A stretch of 52,479 bases of DNA, from the NCBI GenBank assembly GCA_003614735.1, contig KZ992462.1, positions 1 to 52,479 on the forward strand, read 5' to 3'. How positions within the stretch are numbered: the stretch's first letter is position 1; the number at the start of each line of letters is the position of its first letter. Source of the stretch: Thamnocephalis sphaerospora. Its lineage: Eukaryota > Zoopagomycota > Zoopagomycetes > Zoopagales > Sigmoideomycetaceae. Of this stretch, positions 21,300-32,637 are shown piece after piece. The notes below the pieces were generated by a model, which worked only from the letters and a program-made list of their open reading frames with translations, was not told the DNA's origin and did no database searches. A program made the translations under genes and the position numbers.

Positions 21300-24111
21300 A
21301 TGGCCGATCTGCGCTTTGACAACCGCGTTGTTCTGGTGACTGGCGCTGGTGGCGGTAAGTCCGTCGGCACTTCGCCCGCCGCAGCAAAGTAGCCCGTTAC
21401 TAACCAGCGCTGCTCGGCACACATTGTCGCTAGGTCTGGGCCGTGCCTATGCGCTGTTCTTCGCTGCTCGCGGTGCCTCGGTGGTCGTCAACGACCTGGG
21501 CACCATCAAGACCGAGAACGGCGCCTCTGTCCGCGCGGCTGACCGCGTTGTTGAGGAAATCGTGCGCGCCGGCGGCAAGGCTGTGGCCAACTACGACTCG
21601 GTCAACGATGGCGATCGCATCGTCAAGCAGACCGTCGACACCTTTGGTCGCATCGATGTGATCATCAACAACGCCGGCATTCTGCGCGACAAGTCTCTCT
21701 CGCGCATGACCGACGCCGACTGGGACCTTGTCCAGGAGGTGCACGTGCGTGGCTCGTACAAGGTCACCAAGGCTGCCTGGGACCAGCTTCGCAAGCAAAA
21801 GTTTGGCCGCATCATCATGACCGCGTCCGCCGCCGGCATCTACGGCAACTTTGGCCAGTCCAACTACAGCGCCGCCAAGCTGGCGCTCGCCAGTCTGAGC
21901 AGCACGCTGGCGCGCGAGGGTGCAAAGTACAACATCCACTGCAACTGCATCGCTCCGGTGGCCGCTTCCCGCATGACCGAGACGATTCTTCCGCCAGAGA
22001 TTCTCAAGGCCCTCAAGCCCGAGTATGTCGCCGGCCTGGTCGGCTACCTGACTCACGAGTCGACCGAAGAGAACGGCGGCCTGTTCGAGGTGGGCGCTGG
22101 CTACGTGGGCAAGCTCCGCTGGGAGCGCAGCGAGGGTGTTGTCTTCAAGGCCGACAAGACCTTTACGCCTGGTGCGGTTGGCGCCAAGTGGGCCGACATC
22201 AACGACTTTTCGCGTCCCGTCTACCCGGAGAACATCACCGATACCGACTGGGTCGGTCTGCTCGAGCGCGCCAAGGAGCTGCCGGGCAACCCCAAGGGCG
22301 CCGACCTGCGCTTTGACGGCCAGGTGGCCATTGTCACCGGTGCTGGTGGCGGTCTGGGCCGTGCGTACGCTCTTCTGCTCGGATCGCTCGGCGCCTCGGT
22401 GGTGGTGAACGACCTTGGCGGCAGTGCCGTCGGCAGCGGCAGCGACAAGCGCGCTGCTGACGTTGTCGTCGACGAGATTGTCCGTGCCGGCGGCAAGGCT
22501 GTGGCCAACTACGACTCGGTCGAGGAGGGCGAGAAGGTGGTGGAGACGGCCATCAAGGCGTTCGGCCGCGTGGACATTCTCGTCAACAACGCCGGTATCC
22601 TGCGCGATAAGTCCTTTGTCCGCATGACCGACGCCGACTGGGATCTGGTGCAGCGCGTCCATCTGCGCGGCACCTACAAGGTCACCAAGGCTGCCTGGCC
22701 GTATCTGGTCAAGCAAAAGTACGGCCGCATTGTCAACACCGCGTCGGCGGTCGGTCTGTACGGCAACTTTGGCCAGGCCAACTACAGCGCCGCCAAGCTC
22801 GGCATCCTGGGCCTGACCAACACGATTGCGCTTGAAGGCCGCAAGTACAACATCATCGCCAACACCATCGCGCCCAACGCCGGTACGCGCATGACCGCCA
22901 CGATCATGCCGCCCGAGATGGTGGAGGCGCTCAAGCCGGACTATGTTGCTCCGCTGGTTGCCTTCCTGGCGCACAACGAGTGCCCCGACAGCGGCAAGGT
23001 GTTTGAGGTCGGCAGCGGCTGGATTGCCAACGTGCGCCGTCAGCGCAGCGGTGGTGTCGGCTTCCCGATCGACCGGCCGCTGGCGCCGGAAAGCATTGCT
23101 GCCAAGTGGGCGCAGGTCATCGACTTTGAGGATGGCCGCGCCACGTATCCGACCTCGGCTCAGGAGTCGCTGCAGAGCATCTACGGCAACTACCTTGCTC
23201 AGCAGGAGGCTGGCGGTGAAGAGGATGAGGTAAACAAGACCGCACGCAGCCTCGAGATTCCGCCGCAGGTGCACGAGTACACTGAGCGCGACTCGATCCT
23301 GTACGCGCTGGGTGCCGGCTGCACGCGCAAGGACCTGCAGTTTGTCTACGAAAACTCGTCCGACTTTTCGGTGCTGCCGACCTACGGTGTGGTGCCGGGT
23401 CTGGCTGCCGCCACCGTCACGCCCTACAGCGACTTTTTGCCGTCGTTCAACCCGATGATGCTGCTGCACGGCGAGCAGTACCTTGAGATCCGCCGTCCGC
23501 TGCCCACTTCTGGCAAGCTGACGCAGCACGCGCGCGTACTCGACGTGCTCGACAAGGGCAAGGCTGCCGCTGTCACGGTCGGCATCACTAGCAAGGACGA
23601 GCAGGGCCGCGACGTGCTCTACGGCGAAGGCACCATGTTCATCCGCGGCTCGGGCGGCTTTGGCGGCCCCAAGAAGCGGAGCAACCCGATTCCGGCTGCG
23701 GTTGCGACCAACACGCCGCCCAAGCGCCAGCCGGACGCTGTCATCAAGGAGAAGACCAGCGAGGACCAGGCGGCGCTCTACCGCCTCAGCGGCGACCTGA
23801 ACCCGCTCCACATTGATCCGAGCATGAGCTCGATTGGTGGCTTTGACGTGCCGATCCTCCACGGCCTGTGCACCTTTGCCATCTCCGGCAAGCACGTCCT
23901 CAAGGCATTCTGCAACAACGACACCTCCAAGTTCAAGAGCATCAAGGCCCGCTTTGCCAAGCACGTATTTCCGGGCGAGACCCTGGAGACCAGCATGTGG
24001 CGCGAGGGTAACAAGGTGATCTTCCAGACCCGTGTGCTGGAGCGCGACACGCTTGCCATCACCAACGCTGCAGTGGAGATTGCGGCCGATGCGGCCAAGG
24101 CCAAGCTGTAA
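21300..24111 (+). CDS. FOX2: Peroxisomal multifunctional beta-oxidation enzyme (MFE-2)
   Basis: Two exons (21300-21354 and 21434-24111, intron 79 bp) encode 910 aa, typical for Fox2. Two tandem short-chain dehydrogenase domains each show TGAGGGLGRAYA and NNAGILRDKS, and each has a YSAAK active site (about residues 7-250 and 315-560). The C-terminal hot-dog enoyl-CoA hydratase 2 domain carries the catalytic pattern SGDLNPLHIDP. The protein ends AKAKL; AKL is a good PTS1 peroxisomal signal. The enzyme hydrates trans-2-enoyl-CoA and oxidises (3R)-hydroxyacyl-CoA in peroxisomes. There is no SCP2 domain, as usual in fungi. Codon use is strongly biased to C-ending codons, unlike neighbouring genes, which suggests high expression. 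The bias also creates a long open antisense frame. Confidence 0.97.
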
Positions 24112-24711
24112 GCCGCGGCTGTCTGCTCTCCTTCTTTCTACCCGCAGTGCATATCTGCACTGGGACCTGCACCATTTCGTATTGCACGCGCCCACCTGTT
24201 CATCTTTCCATCTGCTGCTACTGGAGCCCAACGTGCTCCAATAAACGTCCATACGCTAGTTGTTTTCGGGTCCAATGCAGCGGTCGCACATTACTGGTTG
24301 CTGTGTGCATGCTAAAGGGTGCGTCACAGGATTCGACCTGCGGCTGCGGCTGCGGCTGCTGCTGCTGTTGCTGCTACTGCTGCTACTGCCGTCGCTGCCG
24401 TCGCTGCCGTCGCTGCTGCTGCGTGACCATGGCGCATGGGTGGCGGAGACTCATTCTCGTCACTATCGCCGCTGCTCAGCACATTTGTCAGGTACTTGAC
24501 AGTGACGGCACAGCAGCCGCTTCCAGCCAGCGGTGTACCCTTTCCTCTCCTTCTCTCCCTCTCCTTGTTCACCTTGGCCTCCGTTGCCAGCTCTCCTGAG
24601 CCCACGCAATCTCACCAGACACGCGCCTGCCTCTTTCCGCCTGTGCGCCCAATACCACGCTCCAGTTGTACTTGATAGGCGCGCTATAGCGCTGCAGCAT
24701 TGCATCAACCT
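24112..24711. other. Intergenic with CTG/CCG repeat
   Basis: This holds the 3' UTR of Fox2 (an AATAAA at about 24240) and the upstream region of the WD40 gene. A trinucleotide-rich tract occupies 24337-24423. Small frames crossing the tract encode only poly-Leu, poly-Cys or poly-Ala and are not credible genes. Confidence 0.5.
24337..24423. repeat. Imperfect (CTG)n/(CGG)n trinucleotide repeat
   Basis: CTGCGG, CTGCTG, CTACTG and CCGTCG units follow each other for about 87 bp between Fox2 and the WD40 gene. Confidence 0.9.
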
Positions 24712-27700
24712 ATGGTTACGTTGCAGGATGAGCGCGTGGAGCCACTGGTGCCGCCAAGCCTGCAGCTGGACGGCTGGCGAGTAGCACCTGCCGTTCGCAG
24801 TGCAAAGTAGGTTCTACCAAAGAGTCAGGGCGCAGACAGGGAGCCAAACTGACCGTGTATGCACTCGGGACTGTCCTGACTGGCACTCTGCTGGTGGAAA
24901 TGGACGCGACACCAGCTCGGTGGATAGCACGCGTATGCTACTTCCGGATGAGTATCGATGCACCAACTCGCTAGCTGTGTCCAGCGTACGTATTAGTGCT
25001 GGACCGCATATAACGAACAGGAGCGGCACGTTAATGTTGGCTAACAACCACGCATATAGCTGGGGGAAGCACTGGTGGTAGGCTCGGCTGGTCGTGATAA
25101 GAATCTGTTTGTCGTGCGGACGCCCGACGCGACCGAAACGCGCAAGTTTTCGGTAAGTTGCGCGTTGCTCCTTGGACAACTACGGCGGCGTGCAAGAACA
25201 CCAGCTGATTGCGACTCGGCGTTCAGCTCTTCACCGCACTTTCGGCGCCAGGGCCGGTACATTCGCTGGCGTGGTCGGGAAATACGCTGCTGGCTGGCTC
25301 CATTGACGGCACGGTGAACGTGTACGATGTAGATCAGGGGCGCTTCTTTGGCGGTGACGGCGCCACCAACGGCGCCATCTCTTACTATGGCCAGGCGGTT
25401 CAGCGGCCAAGCAAGGTATGCTAGGAGCAAAATGCGCGCTAGTCTGCTGCATATTGCATAGTCTAGTTACTGACGAAAAAACGACTAGGCAAGCATGACG
25501 ACGTCGGGTAGCCATGTGCAGACAATGCGCGTGCAAAATGTCGCCTTTGCCGCCAGTGAGGATCCGCTGGCGTCTGCCGGCCAGTTTGCCTTCACAGTCG
25601 GACCTTCCGTTAGTTTATGGGACGTTAACCGCCTTGACGCACCTGTGCGCACTGACAAGGTAAGCGGTGTAGGCAATGAGTATACTGGTGCGCCAGCCTT
25701 TGCGCAGAGATGGCTGTTTGCTAACTACCGTCATGGACAGGTGGCACCCGATGTCAACTTTGCATTAGCGTGGCATCCGCAGCCCGCCTACCAGCTGATC
25801 ATTACTGGTGGTGCCGACCGTAGCGTGACCATGTTGGATCCGCGCAAGCAGGGCAAGCCGATTGTATGTGGTGTACAGGGCGCACTCTATTCTACACATT
25901 GCTGATTTGGAGACAACGTATAGATATGGAAGAGTCGCAACGTGCACGAAGGTATCATTCGCGACGTTGCCTGGCATCCGTACGTTTCCTACTGGCTGGC
26001 TAGCGCTTCAGACGATGGCACTGTGCAGCTGCACGATGCCCGTTACAATGCACGGCCCTTGTATGCAATTCGTGATCACTATAGCGCGGTCAATGCGGTA
26101 TGTGGCCGTAGTAAGCGTAATGACTGGCTAGGGACTGACATTGGCGGCAATGGCTAGGTTGTCTGGTCCAATTCGCACTGCGACATGCTGGCCACCGCGT
26201 CGCAGGACCGGCGTTTCCGTCTCTGGCGGCTGAAATCCGAGAAATCCGAGTCGGGCCCACGCGAAGTCTCTACAGATTTGACGATAGAGACGTCGCCGCT
26301 GTTCGACAGCTCTGTCGTGCGGGGTAAGTGGCATCCATTGCAAAGCCACGGCACACCAAACTTGTTGGTTTGCTTTTTGCTGACACTCTTGCTAGCGGTC
26401 AGCTCGAAAACCATGCCGGACACGTATTACGCGCTCTCTGCACTGGGTGAACTTCGTAGCTTTAGCATGACAGCCGATATGCTGCAGATGGCTACAATGC
26501 ATCGGTATGCTAGCCCACCTGTCGCGCAGCTTAGATGTGCTTCTAACACGCAGCACACGATAGCTATGACGAACGCGACTATCCCGTCGAGTTTTCCATT
26601 GAGACGAGCGTCTATGCACGAGATCTGGATACCGGTCACAGACAGGTGGCAGCGTGGATCAAGCGCCCAGGCAATGACCAGCGGTACGTATCTGCAGGCT
26701 GTTGCGTGGGTGTATGCTGCACTTACCTCTTGCTTTATGCTAATTGCGATTGTCCGTGTAGCATGCAGGAGGCAAAAACGTTCCTGGAATTGCTGGTGCC
26801 CAAGCCACCCATCGATCCCAGCACATGGGCCATTCCGCCACCGTCCAGCGGGCGCCGACCATCCTCGGCCTCTGAAGCGGCAGAAGGATTTCCGCGTGAG
26901 CTGGCTCGACGTGCCTGGTTCCTTCCGCCGGGCTTTGACATGCGCTTTGCCAAGCAGGTAAACCTGCATTGTAAGCCCCAGTATGCTGCACAACTGTTAT
27001 ACTAAGACTGCCGCATTTAATGTATTCCAGGCAAGCAAAGACGCAAAAGAGGAGCTGGATATGATGCTGGTCAAGATCAATCTGCGTGACTATATTCAAC
27101 GAGGCGACGTTGAACGGCTGTTGTCGCTAGAGTCGTACGTAGCACGCGGTGTGCATTTTGGGTCGCTACTACTAATAACATTGCTACTCATGGGCACTAC
27201 AGCACCATTATCAAGGTGCTCTCTCTAGACTCACGTGCGCTCGACTCGAGCCTGATCAAGGTAGGCTGTCTACGGCGTTGTCTGGGCGGTATAACTAGTC
27301 TGCTGCATACTCAAGCTGCCACGTACTTTTATTTGCTGCGCAGGATATGCTCAAAGTGGTGATGAAATCCGATCGCATTCGTGGTCTAAGATTTGGTCTG
27401 GCGCTGCTGGAATGCAGGAGCGCGCGTACATCGACGCTAGCCTCAGTGGTGCACCTTTTACTCTTTCCGACGGTGTTTGAGCCTGCAAACGACAGCGCAA
27501 GCGACGGTGTCGACAGTCCCGCTGCAGTATCGCCACGTGATTCTGTGCGCTCCCCTGTAGACAGCGGCGCGCGCCAGACACGTCGCGACGAGCGCCGCCT
27601 GGTGCTGCGGCACATGGAAGAGATCGTTTCTGACCCCAAGACTGCCGCGGCAATGATTCAAGTGGAGATGTGCGTATCATTGCTACGCGGCGAAAAGTAC

Positions 27701-28544
27701 CGCGGCTTGCTACTAATACATGGTGGCGTTTTTGCGCAGTGAGCTTCAAAAGCTTCATCAAAAGACTGGCGATCCTCGGCCTGGCGATTTGGTACACCTA
27801 CTTCGCGGTCATCGCACCGTTTCTGCCAATGCAAATCGACTTTTTGTCAATGCGCTGGCAGGCCTCGAGCTTTACGATGAATATTTTGAGGCGGCGCTAC
27901 GACTGATTGCGGTAAGTGGTCTTTAGTCTGGCGTAGCAGCAGACTGTACTGATGATATAACGCGTCAACACCATAGGAATATGCACGCTTTCCGTTCGCT
28001 CGCACGCTACTTCACCAGTTGGCGGTCGAGGTGGCGCCACGCTGTAAGGAGGACTTGTCGTCGATTTCAGCTGCGGCGAGAGAAAATCCACGTTCGATTA
28101 GCGTCAAAGACTATCGCAGCTCGGCGCTGATGTGCATGCGCATCATCATGCTGCCGGGATCGGAAATTCCAGGCTTGAATCGTAAATCGCTTACCCAGCA
28201 TCTTGTGTAAGTGACGGCGCTGACTACCATTCAAACAGCGCCCCTAACTTGTGGGCGCACGGCAATGCGCATTTTGCCTTTTAGAGAGATTTTGGCAGGT
28301 ATGTGTGAGCTGCTCAATATTCTAGTAAACGAGCGCAAGGACTACTCCCAGGCAGCAAGGTAGGTGCAGTGCGGACTGTGAAATGTCACTACAGATCGTA
28401 TTATCTGGCCGAGACTGACATGTACACAACAGAGAGTCGCAGCAGATTATGCGCGGCATCAAGGAGGCGGCGGGTGGCAGTCAAAATATCCCCGATGAAG
28501 TACGCCGACAGCTGGAGATGATGCAGCAGTTTACACGCGTATAG
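24712..28544 (+). CDS. WD40-propeller plus helical C-terminal protein, unidentified
   Basis: The start is taken as MVTLQDERVEPLVPPSLQLD. About a dozen introns of 50-80 bp follow. The N-terminal half is a WD40 propeller: VGSAGRDKNLFVVRT, LLAGSIDGTVNVYDV, VGPSVSLWDVNRLD, ITGGADRSVTMLDPRK, LASASDDGTVQLHDARY and LATASQDRRFRLWRLK. The second half is helical: DMMLVKINLRDYIQRGDVE, DMLKVVMKSDRIRGLRFG, LVLRHMEEIVSDPKTAAAM and EILAGMCELLNILVNERKDY, ending DEVRRQLEMMQQFTRV. A low-complexity insert rich in Ser, Asp and Pro sits between helices near 27500. A propeller followed by an alpha-solenoid recalls coat, nucleoporin and tethering proteins, but I do not recognise this family. The exon 1 to exon 2 join (about 24807-24950) is uncertain. 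Confidence 0.7.
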
Positions 28545-28825
28545 CACGCGCACACTACTTTACCTCGGTTTCCGCTGTCGCACATATGTTGTAGCCGTGA
28601 TGGCAGCGACCAGGACTATTGTCCAGGCCAGACATTAACCTTATTAAACGCGCCACTGCCATCCACATGGATATCTTTGCACGGACCCTCCATACTGGCG
28701 TTTTCACGCCATACTAGCTTGTTACCAAGGCAAAGAGTTATGCAACATCCAGCACCAGATGAAGGAGTGTTTACTGCGTGATACGACGGTATACCACATT
28801 GAATATGGTTAGCGTGCAAAGCCTG
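28545..28825. other. Convergent intergenic gap
   Basis: About 280 bp lie between the stops of the WD40 gene and kinase-like gene B. No features were seen. Confidence 0.4.
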
Positions 28826-30054
28826 TCAGTTAGGCGTATCCTTGGGCGGCATTTTTGTCTTTAGCTTGTCACGCATGTTTTCGAGGAACGGCCTTTTTGT
28901 CGGCGCACCCCCCAGCATAATCCTTATCTTCCGCAAATCGCTATATTCCAATACTTTGAGTCGATCCTCGGTTTTGCCAGCTAGGAATTCCTTGATCACA
29001 TCGAGCAAAGCCTGATTCTTTGTCTGGATGGGTGAGTATGAGTTTCGGCCGTGCACCGCTGCCTCATTCATCGCATTCTGCAAGTCCTTTGTAGGAACCG
29101 GAAGGAGCACAGGATGATTTTTCGAGTAGGTGTAGCCGTAGGGTGGCATACCGTTTGTCGCAAAGTAGAGCGTTGCGCCGAGCATCCATGCATCGCGCTC
29201 GTACGGATGCACTCTCAGTGCTGCGTATTCCTCTGGTGGAATGTAACCGTACATACCACGCTTTGGCGGTGTGTTTCTGTCTATTGGTTCAAAGCCTGTG
29301 AAGGTAACCTTGAAATCGAGCGATCCATCTCTAGATTTGACAAAAATGTCTACAACAAAGACGAATGCATTGTAAGATACGATGAAATGCCACGCAACTA
29401 TGATAGGCGAGGCTTACTGTCTGGATTGATGTTTCCGTGGGTGATGCCCTCCTGATGCATGTGCTTGACTCCTGTATAATTCAGCGCAATAACACTTAGC
29501 ATACGCGCTGCATATAAATAGTATGGCGCAAGCATACATACCGTCCACTATTGGCATAGCAAGTCTTGCCAACAAGGCTTCGCTCTTCTCATTCTTCAAA
29601 GACAGGATATATTTGCGTAGCGTTATTCCGTCAGTTGCTTCCAGAACCATGCAGTAGTAGCCATCCCCCGTGGAAAACGTATGCAGAACACGTGGGACAA
29701 ACACATCTCCCAATGGCTCAAACCTGCGACCGAGAGTCTGTTTGCCAGGTCAGCACACGCACTCACGTCATGTGATAGCGCTACGCCTACTTCAAGTGCT
29801 TTGACCTCGCCGTTGTGTCGACTCAGCTGCGGGGTGCACTTAAGGAGGCCTTGGTTGCCGTTGTACTTGACAGTAACAGTGCGTAGCCCGTCTTCTCTCT
29901 CGGAATACTTTCCCACAGTCTCGACGTCGTTCTGATTTGGCCAATTGTTTAAAGCGGACCCGGCAGTCTGCGCTAGTGCGGTCGGTGTCAGATGGCTGCC
30001 CAGTAGCACGACAGCTGCCATGGATAGCAGTATAGTGGCGGAAAGAAGGCGCAT
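28826..30054 (-). CDS. Secreted pseudokinase B
   Basis: The four exons are 29791-30054, 29542-29737, 29418-29471 and 28826-29349, giving 345 aa; introns are 53, 70 and 68 bp. The signal peptide MRLLSATILLSMAAVVLLGS is likely cleaved after ALA28. Kinase-fold landmarks are K72 (GLLKC) and a catalytic loop H-G-N-I-N-P-D-N at 165-172, in which the catalytic Asp is Asn167. The DFG position reads T-G-F at 189-191. GYIPPEEY stands at the APE position, and RDAWMLG matches subdomain IX. Both catalytic aspartates are gone, so phosphotransfer is unlikely. The alternative 29 nt first intron (donor GTGAGT) was rejected because it is too short. The chosen donor gives a 53 bp intron in the same phase as in genes A and C. 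It is close to gene C in sequence, even in introns. Confidence 0.85.
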
Positions 30055-30817
30055 GGTGGACGGGTGTTGTATGTGGTAAGCGTTGGTTGTAGCGTTATTC
30101 GTATCGGCGTAATGCGGCTTAAGACTGAGCAATAGTGCGTTTCTAGGGCGCGGTGTGCATGATTCTCTGCTGCTGCGGTGAGCACTCGCGCCAGTTTATG
30201 TATTGCGGAAAGTCGGTATGCGGAGCATGGTAGAGCGGTGTATGTAGCGGGTTCTCATGGCACTCATACGCGGTAAACCGCTATGGAAAGCCGTTTAAAG
30301 CCAATCGTAACTGGCCCAAGAGGTGCACCAATAAGCGCCCTACTACAGACGTTTATTCGTTGAGGAGTGCAAACAGCCCGTTCAAGTCAAACATATCCTT
30401 GCCAAAATGGGAAGGCTACGCGTGTTTGCTGCTGGCACTTGTTATAAATGCTTCAAAACGGGCGCTATGCTATGTGCAAACGGGGGGCGGTTTAAGCTGC
30501 GATAAGCTGTCATCTTTAAGGAGTCATCGCAGCAGGGTAAACGCCGGCTACTTTAGCGAATGTTTATTGAGCAATTGCGTCCAATCGACCATTTCAAAAA
30601 AGAAAAGTGATGGTGGCATGTCTTCCGGATAGTATTTGTGTTTTTCCTACATACCTAGCTGCGCTTCTTTACCATGAAATGAAAAGAGCGCTAAAAGGCT
30701 TGCCTGTGTATGATGCGCCAATCTGGGCTGTACCAAGTGCACGCTATATTTGTGTGGTAGTCGGATTTAGCTCAAACAGCTCTATGCCGGTGTAGCAGCC
30801 GGCGCCACGCGAGGCCG
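30055..30817. other. Long intergenic gap, AT-richer
   Basis: This lies between pseudokinase B and the oxygenase gene. It has a few open frames (for example 30360-30632) but no recognisable motif, start context or intron linkage. It probably contains the pseudokinase B promoter and the oxygenase 3' UTR. Confidence 0.4.
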
Positions 30818-32088
30818 CTACACATGAGATGTAGCAGGGTCTGATAGCACCATGGCTTTTGAATTAATGTACGCGCGTTCCTGTTCCAAGTGTATATCAC
30901 CGTAAAGCGCAAGTGTGTGCTTGGTTGAATCCTCGCCAACAGCAGCAAGCTCCGGCAGCGGGTCAAGAGGCGCATCAAAGGGTGGAGCGATAAATGTCGC
31001 CACGCTAATGCGCGGCTTTTCAGAGCAATGAACCACACGGTGCTGCACATCAATATATCGGCCGGCGGTCAATCGCTGAAGATAATGCAGCATGTGAGAA
31101 GCACGTCTAGCAACAGCTGAACAGCTCAGCACTTACATTGAACGCCGTCCCAACATTGACGACAAATGCACCGGGGATGGGCGGCACATCGTGCCATTTG
31201 CCACCACAATCTTGAATCTGAAGAGATACAGAGTCAGAATCCTATGTATAATCTGTATTAGCTATGTGCATGTATTTCACACTATTGCGGTCATACCTGA
31301 TTCAGAAACGTCAGGCAGCTTAATACGCAGTGTCGACAGAGGTAAGCTAGCTGGCTGTGTCAGCATATTAACCGTTACTAACCCGGCATCCGCGTGTGCA
31401 GCCAAATTGATTCCTCCTTGCTCTATCTCGGCTTGGGTAAGCGCATTGTATCCGTTGAAGCCTATGTGTGCCACCGCTTTCTGTAGCTGATTGCGCGATA
31501 CATCAGCTAGACCCAGGCTGTCTGCAATAGAGTCAAACACACGCTCGTTAAGCTGCAGGATATGATCCGTGTACTCCTTTGTCAATGCGCGGAACTCTTT
31601 GCTTGGCCACGAGTCTTGCTCGCCAAGTGCATCAGGGACTGTCGGCAGTCTAGCACTTGGTGAGGCTGGATCAGCATCAGGCAAAAGTCCGTTGTGATAG
31701 CAATTGACAGGTGGATGAAATGAGAGCGTCTCAATTTGAACCTTATCTGTTTGCAGTACGCCGCTGCTAGACCAGTAGCCGCGAGCAAGGCTGCCAACCT
31801 TGTGTTTGTGCTTTTCTTCCATAGAAAGCTGAAAAAAGCTGCGACCAAGGGTGCGTATTTTATCGCAAAGTTCCTGAGGCACTTCATGGTTCACGAGATA
31901 AAATGTGCTGAAGTGACGTGACAGAAGTTAGTGCCATTGTCACTTGAATCGCGGTCAATAAGCGACACCTACCCGTACTGGCTACAGGCCTTGTCAACTG
32001 CGCATGCTACTGTTTGCCGTTGTTCAGAGCTGGAATCGGAGCTTAGGTATGCCCCAATGTCGATGACAGGCAGTGAATAAACAGCCAT
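30818..32088 (-). CDS. 2-oxoglutarate/Fe(II) oxygenase, IPNS-like
   Basis: Exon 1 reads MAVYSLPVIDIGAYL. An intron joins SQYG to TFYLVNHEVPQELCDKIR, the usual DIOX_N motif. The second exon includes LARGYWSSSGVLQTDK, LSFHPP and HIGFNGYNA, then LAAHADAGLVTVNML, whose H-x-D binds iron. After another intron come DCGGKWHDVPPIPGAFVVNV and GRYIDVQHRVVH (distal His), with PRISVATFIAPP giving the R-x-S that binds 2-oxoglutarate. The total is about 340 aa, ending SDPATSHV. Such enzymes hydroxylate or oxidise small molecules; related fungal ones act in specialised metabolism, but no substrate can be named. The splice at the 3' end of exon 2 (about 31300) is uncertain. It lies between pseudokinases B and C, all three on the minus strand. 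Confidence 0.88.
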
Positions 32089-32637
32089 GATGCCGATTTG
32101 GTGATGACAGAAGCAGTAGAGTGCAAGGCGATATCCCAGCTAGGTGTAAGCAGATAGCTTGCAGCAGAAAAAGAATAATGGATATGTATCAAGAGCAGCT
32201 AGCGTATGGTGTGCCGGAAAAGTAGCGATGACGGCGATCTGCTGCAGTTGCTTGCTTAAATGGAAAGAGTGCAGATGCGTAATGATACCGACATAGCGGC
32301 TAACGATGCTGACGTGGCGGCTGACGTTGCCGCTCACGATCACCGTGGAGATGACGCGTACATGATGTATGCCCACCATTCACCAGTATGTATGCATGCC
32401 GTGCTTCAACCAGCTACTACGCCGCAACACAAAAACTTTCTATGCGTTTACCTTTTGTCCAGTGTTTTCCTTGGTTCCCCCACGGTTATGCGGTAGTCTC
32501 AGAGAACGCTAAAATTACCACACTAACCACCCAAATAAATAAGGATGGCATCACATGGTGCGCTGTATTTGGGTTGAATATGTTTACTATGTGCTGTGCT
32601 CGCGCGCCAGGCCCCAGCACTTTTGCTTGCAAACTCG
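32089..32637. other. Intergenic upstream of the oxygenase
   Basis: About 550 bp with no supported gene. It contains the oxygenase promoter and the 3' flank of pseudokinase C. A GACATxGCGGCTxACG-like unit is repeated loosely at 32289-32340. Confidence 0.4.

Noticed and set aside
21430-24252. Open frame of 940 codons on the minus strand, antisense to Fox2
   Set aside because: It mirrors the Fox2 coding frame. Strong bias to C-ending codons removes stops from the antisense frame. Its protein is rich in Arg, Val, Ala and Asp with no domain, while the sense frame is a perfect MFE-2.
24300-24360. Possible tRNA B box (GGTCGAATCC on the minus strand)
   Set aside because: The flanking bases do not form a five-pair T stem, and no A box or acceptor stem was found; it lies beside the trinucleotide repeat.
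29738-29766. 29 nt intron with GTGAGT donor in pseudokinase B
   Set aside because: It is too short for a spliceosomal intron. The GTAGGC donor gives 53 bp and the same phase and position as in genes A and C.
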